DNA of 5,211 nt, from NCBI GenBank assembly GCA_036824555.1, contig DAISZX010000021.1, positions 1 through 5,211 on the forward strand, read 5' to 3'. The position numbers and the translations under genes were made by a program. Positions within the stretch are counted from its first letter, which is position 1. Every line of letters begins with the position of its first letter. The DNA comes from SpSt-28 sp036824555. Its GTDB lineage: Archaea; Aenigmatarchaeota; Aenigmatarchaeia; CG10238-14; SpSt-28. Below are positions 4,705-5,211 of the stretch, one piece after another. Below the pieces are notes generated by a model, which was given only the letters and a program-made list of their open reading frames with translations, had not been told where the DNA came from and ran no database searches.

Positions 4705-5106
4705 TTACTGTCGAAGCGAATAGTACTTTTTTCGACTCCTCCATTCAGAAACCAAAATTCCTTCTTCCTCCATCTGTTTTAGATATTCTGCACATCTCGT
4801 CCTAGACATGTTCAATAACTTTCCAAGTTGCCAGGCATTTAAACTTCCATATTTTTTGATTAAAGTCTTTATTGCTTCTTTCGTTTTTTCACTAACAGGC
4901 CTTGGCTTTATTTCAACACCTTGCTCTTTTATGAGCTCTTCCAAAATAGCCATTTTTTTCTCAATATTTTCGATTTTAGAAGCCAAATTTTTCATTTTCT
5001 CAATTTCCATAGAAATCATAGAAAGTTGAGAATCAATCAATTTTATCATCTCGCTTATTTCATTTGCCTTTTCATCTTTCTTTTTACCGAAAATCTCCTT
5101 TAACAT
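4705..5106 (-). CDS. Coiled-coil winged-helix DNA-binding protein, 133 aa
   Basis: This is probably a sequence-specific DNA-binding regulator or DNA-organising protein. Residues 1-14 are basic and charged. Residues 15-62 form a long heptad-like helix (EISEMIKLIDSQ, IEKMKNLASKIENIEKK) expected to be a dimerising coiled coil. A short linker with KPRP follows. Residues 73-132 form a winged helix-turn-helix: SEKTKEAIKTLIKKYG (helix 1), LNAWQLGKLLN (helix 2), MSRTRCAEYLKQMEEEG (recognition helix) and the wing ILVSEWRSRKKYYSL. It resembles archaeal MarR/ArsR-like wHTH proteins, but no named family is certain. The ATG at 5106 is the first in-frame start and has a TATA-like box about 27 nt upstream. 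TGTCGAA-type repeats lie on both sides of the gene and inside its end, which suggests they are its binding sites and that it controls its own synthesis. That link is inferred from position only. Confidence 0.85.
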   Translation of the reverse strand: MLKEIFGKKKDEKANEISEMIKLIDSQLSMISMEIEKMKNLASKIENIEKKMAILEELIKEQGVEIKPRPVSEKTKEAIKTLIKKYGSLNAWQLGKLLNMSRTRCAEYLKQMEEEGILVSEWRSRKKYYSLRQ

Positions 5107-5127
5107 ATATTTTTTCTTACTTTTTGA

Positions 5128-5136
5128 GAATAAAAA
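5128..5136 (-). promoter_or_regulatory. TATA-like box of the wHTH gene
   Basis: The minus strand reads TTTTTATTC, centred about 27 nt before the ATG at 5106, with no Shine-Dalgarno sequence between. This fits leaderless transcription. The box is T-rich and not a strong TATA match, so it may depend on an activator bound at the adjacent repeats (5151-5187). Confidence 0.35.
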
Positions 5137-5150
5137 CCCTCTTCGTTTCT

Positions 5151-5187
5151 TGTCGAATTGACGAATTGTCGATTTTCATTTTCGACA
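5151..5187 (+). repeat. Right TGTCGAA heptamer array, 8-bp period
   Basis: Three 8-bp units follow each other without gap: TGTCGAAT (5151-5158), TGACGAAT (5159-5166) and TGTCGATT (5167-5174). An inverted TTCGACA then lies at 5181-5187. The array ends about 45 bp upstream of the wHTH start codon, just behind its TATA-like box, the usual place for an operator or activator site in archaea. Iteron-like direct repeats of a replication origin are the alternative reading. Confidence 0.7.
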
Positions 5188-5211
5188 CATCAGTAAAATA
5201 CCAATATATAA

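Noticed and set aside
4668..4805. 45-codon plus-strand ORF starting MVEVSNSF, with a TATA-like ATTATAAAG at 4612
   Set aside because: Mostly antisense to the wHTH gene and built on the TGTCGAA repeats. The TATA spacing is too long for a leaderless start.
4808..5103. Plus-strand ORFs (73 and 60 codons) opposite the wHTH gene
   Set aside because: Phe/Ile/Ser-rich readings typical of the antisense of a lysine-rich coiled coil.

Overview
The window is AT-rich archaeal DNA. It carries the two protein cores of the archaeal box C/D RNA 2'-O-methylation machine, Nop5 (38-1102) and fibrillarin (3155-3823). It also shows archaeal TATA-box promoters about 24 nt ahead of apparently leaderless starts, and arginine is coded almost only by AGA/AGG. 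The dense gene style would suit a small-genome (for example DPANN) or thermophilic archaeon, but the lineage cannot be fixed from this sequence.

Left part (1-3823). In most archaea nop5 lies directly upstream of the fibrillarin gene flpA. Here about 2 kb separates them. The gap holds an AAA-ATPase/DUF4143 gene (1252-2532) broken by three lesions: an in-frame TAA at codon 31, a frameshift near 1790-1800, and a one-base frameshift in a run of six T at 2488-2493. Repairing these restores a full-length protein. After it comes a short YkgJ-like cysteine protein (about 2706-3151), whose promoter points to an ATG that is now out of frame and whose first cysteine cluster is missing. It ends 3 bp before flpA, so flpA is probably co-transcribed with it. 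The stretches after nop5 and before the YkgJ-like gene share short modules in the same order, as if intergenic DNA had been duplicated around the ATPase gene.

Middle part (3818-4160). On the minus strand, a two-gene operon of very small, unrecognised proteins (64 and 37 aa) faces flpA. It has a clear TATA promoter, a leaderless GTG start, and a strong Shine-Dalgarno site at the gene junction. The last stop codon overlaps the end of flpA.

Right part (4130-5211). A 575-bp region without convincing ORFs holds three hairpins in a row. G-U wobbles in two of them fit a plus-strand RNA better than a minus-strand one. Next comes a minus-strand gene for a coiled-coil/winged-helix DNA-binding protein (4705-5106). 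A cluster of TGTCGAA/TTCGACA heptamers lies on both sides of this gene, including an 8-bp-period tandem array just upstream of its promoter. The wHTH protein plus its repeats, with or without the RNA, is the best candidate for an undescribed system: an autoregulated regulator, or an iteron-type replication or partition locus.
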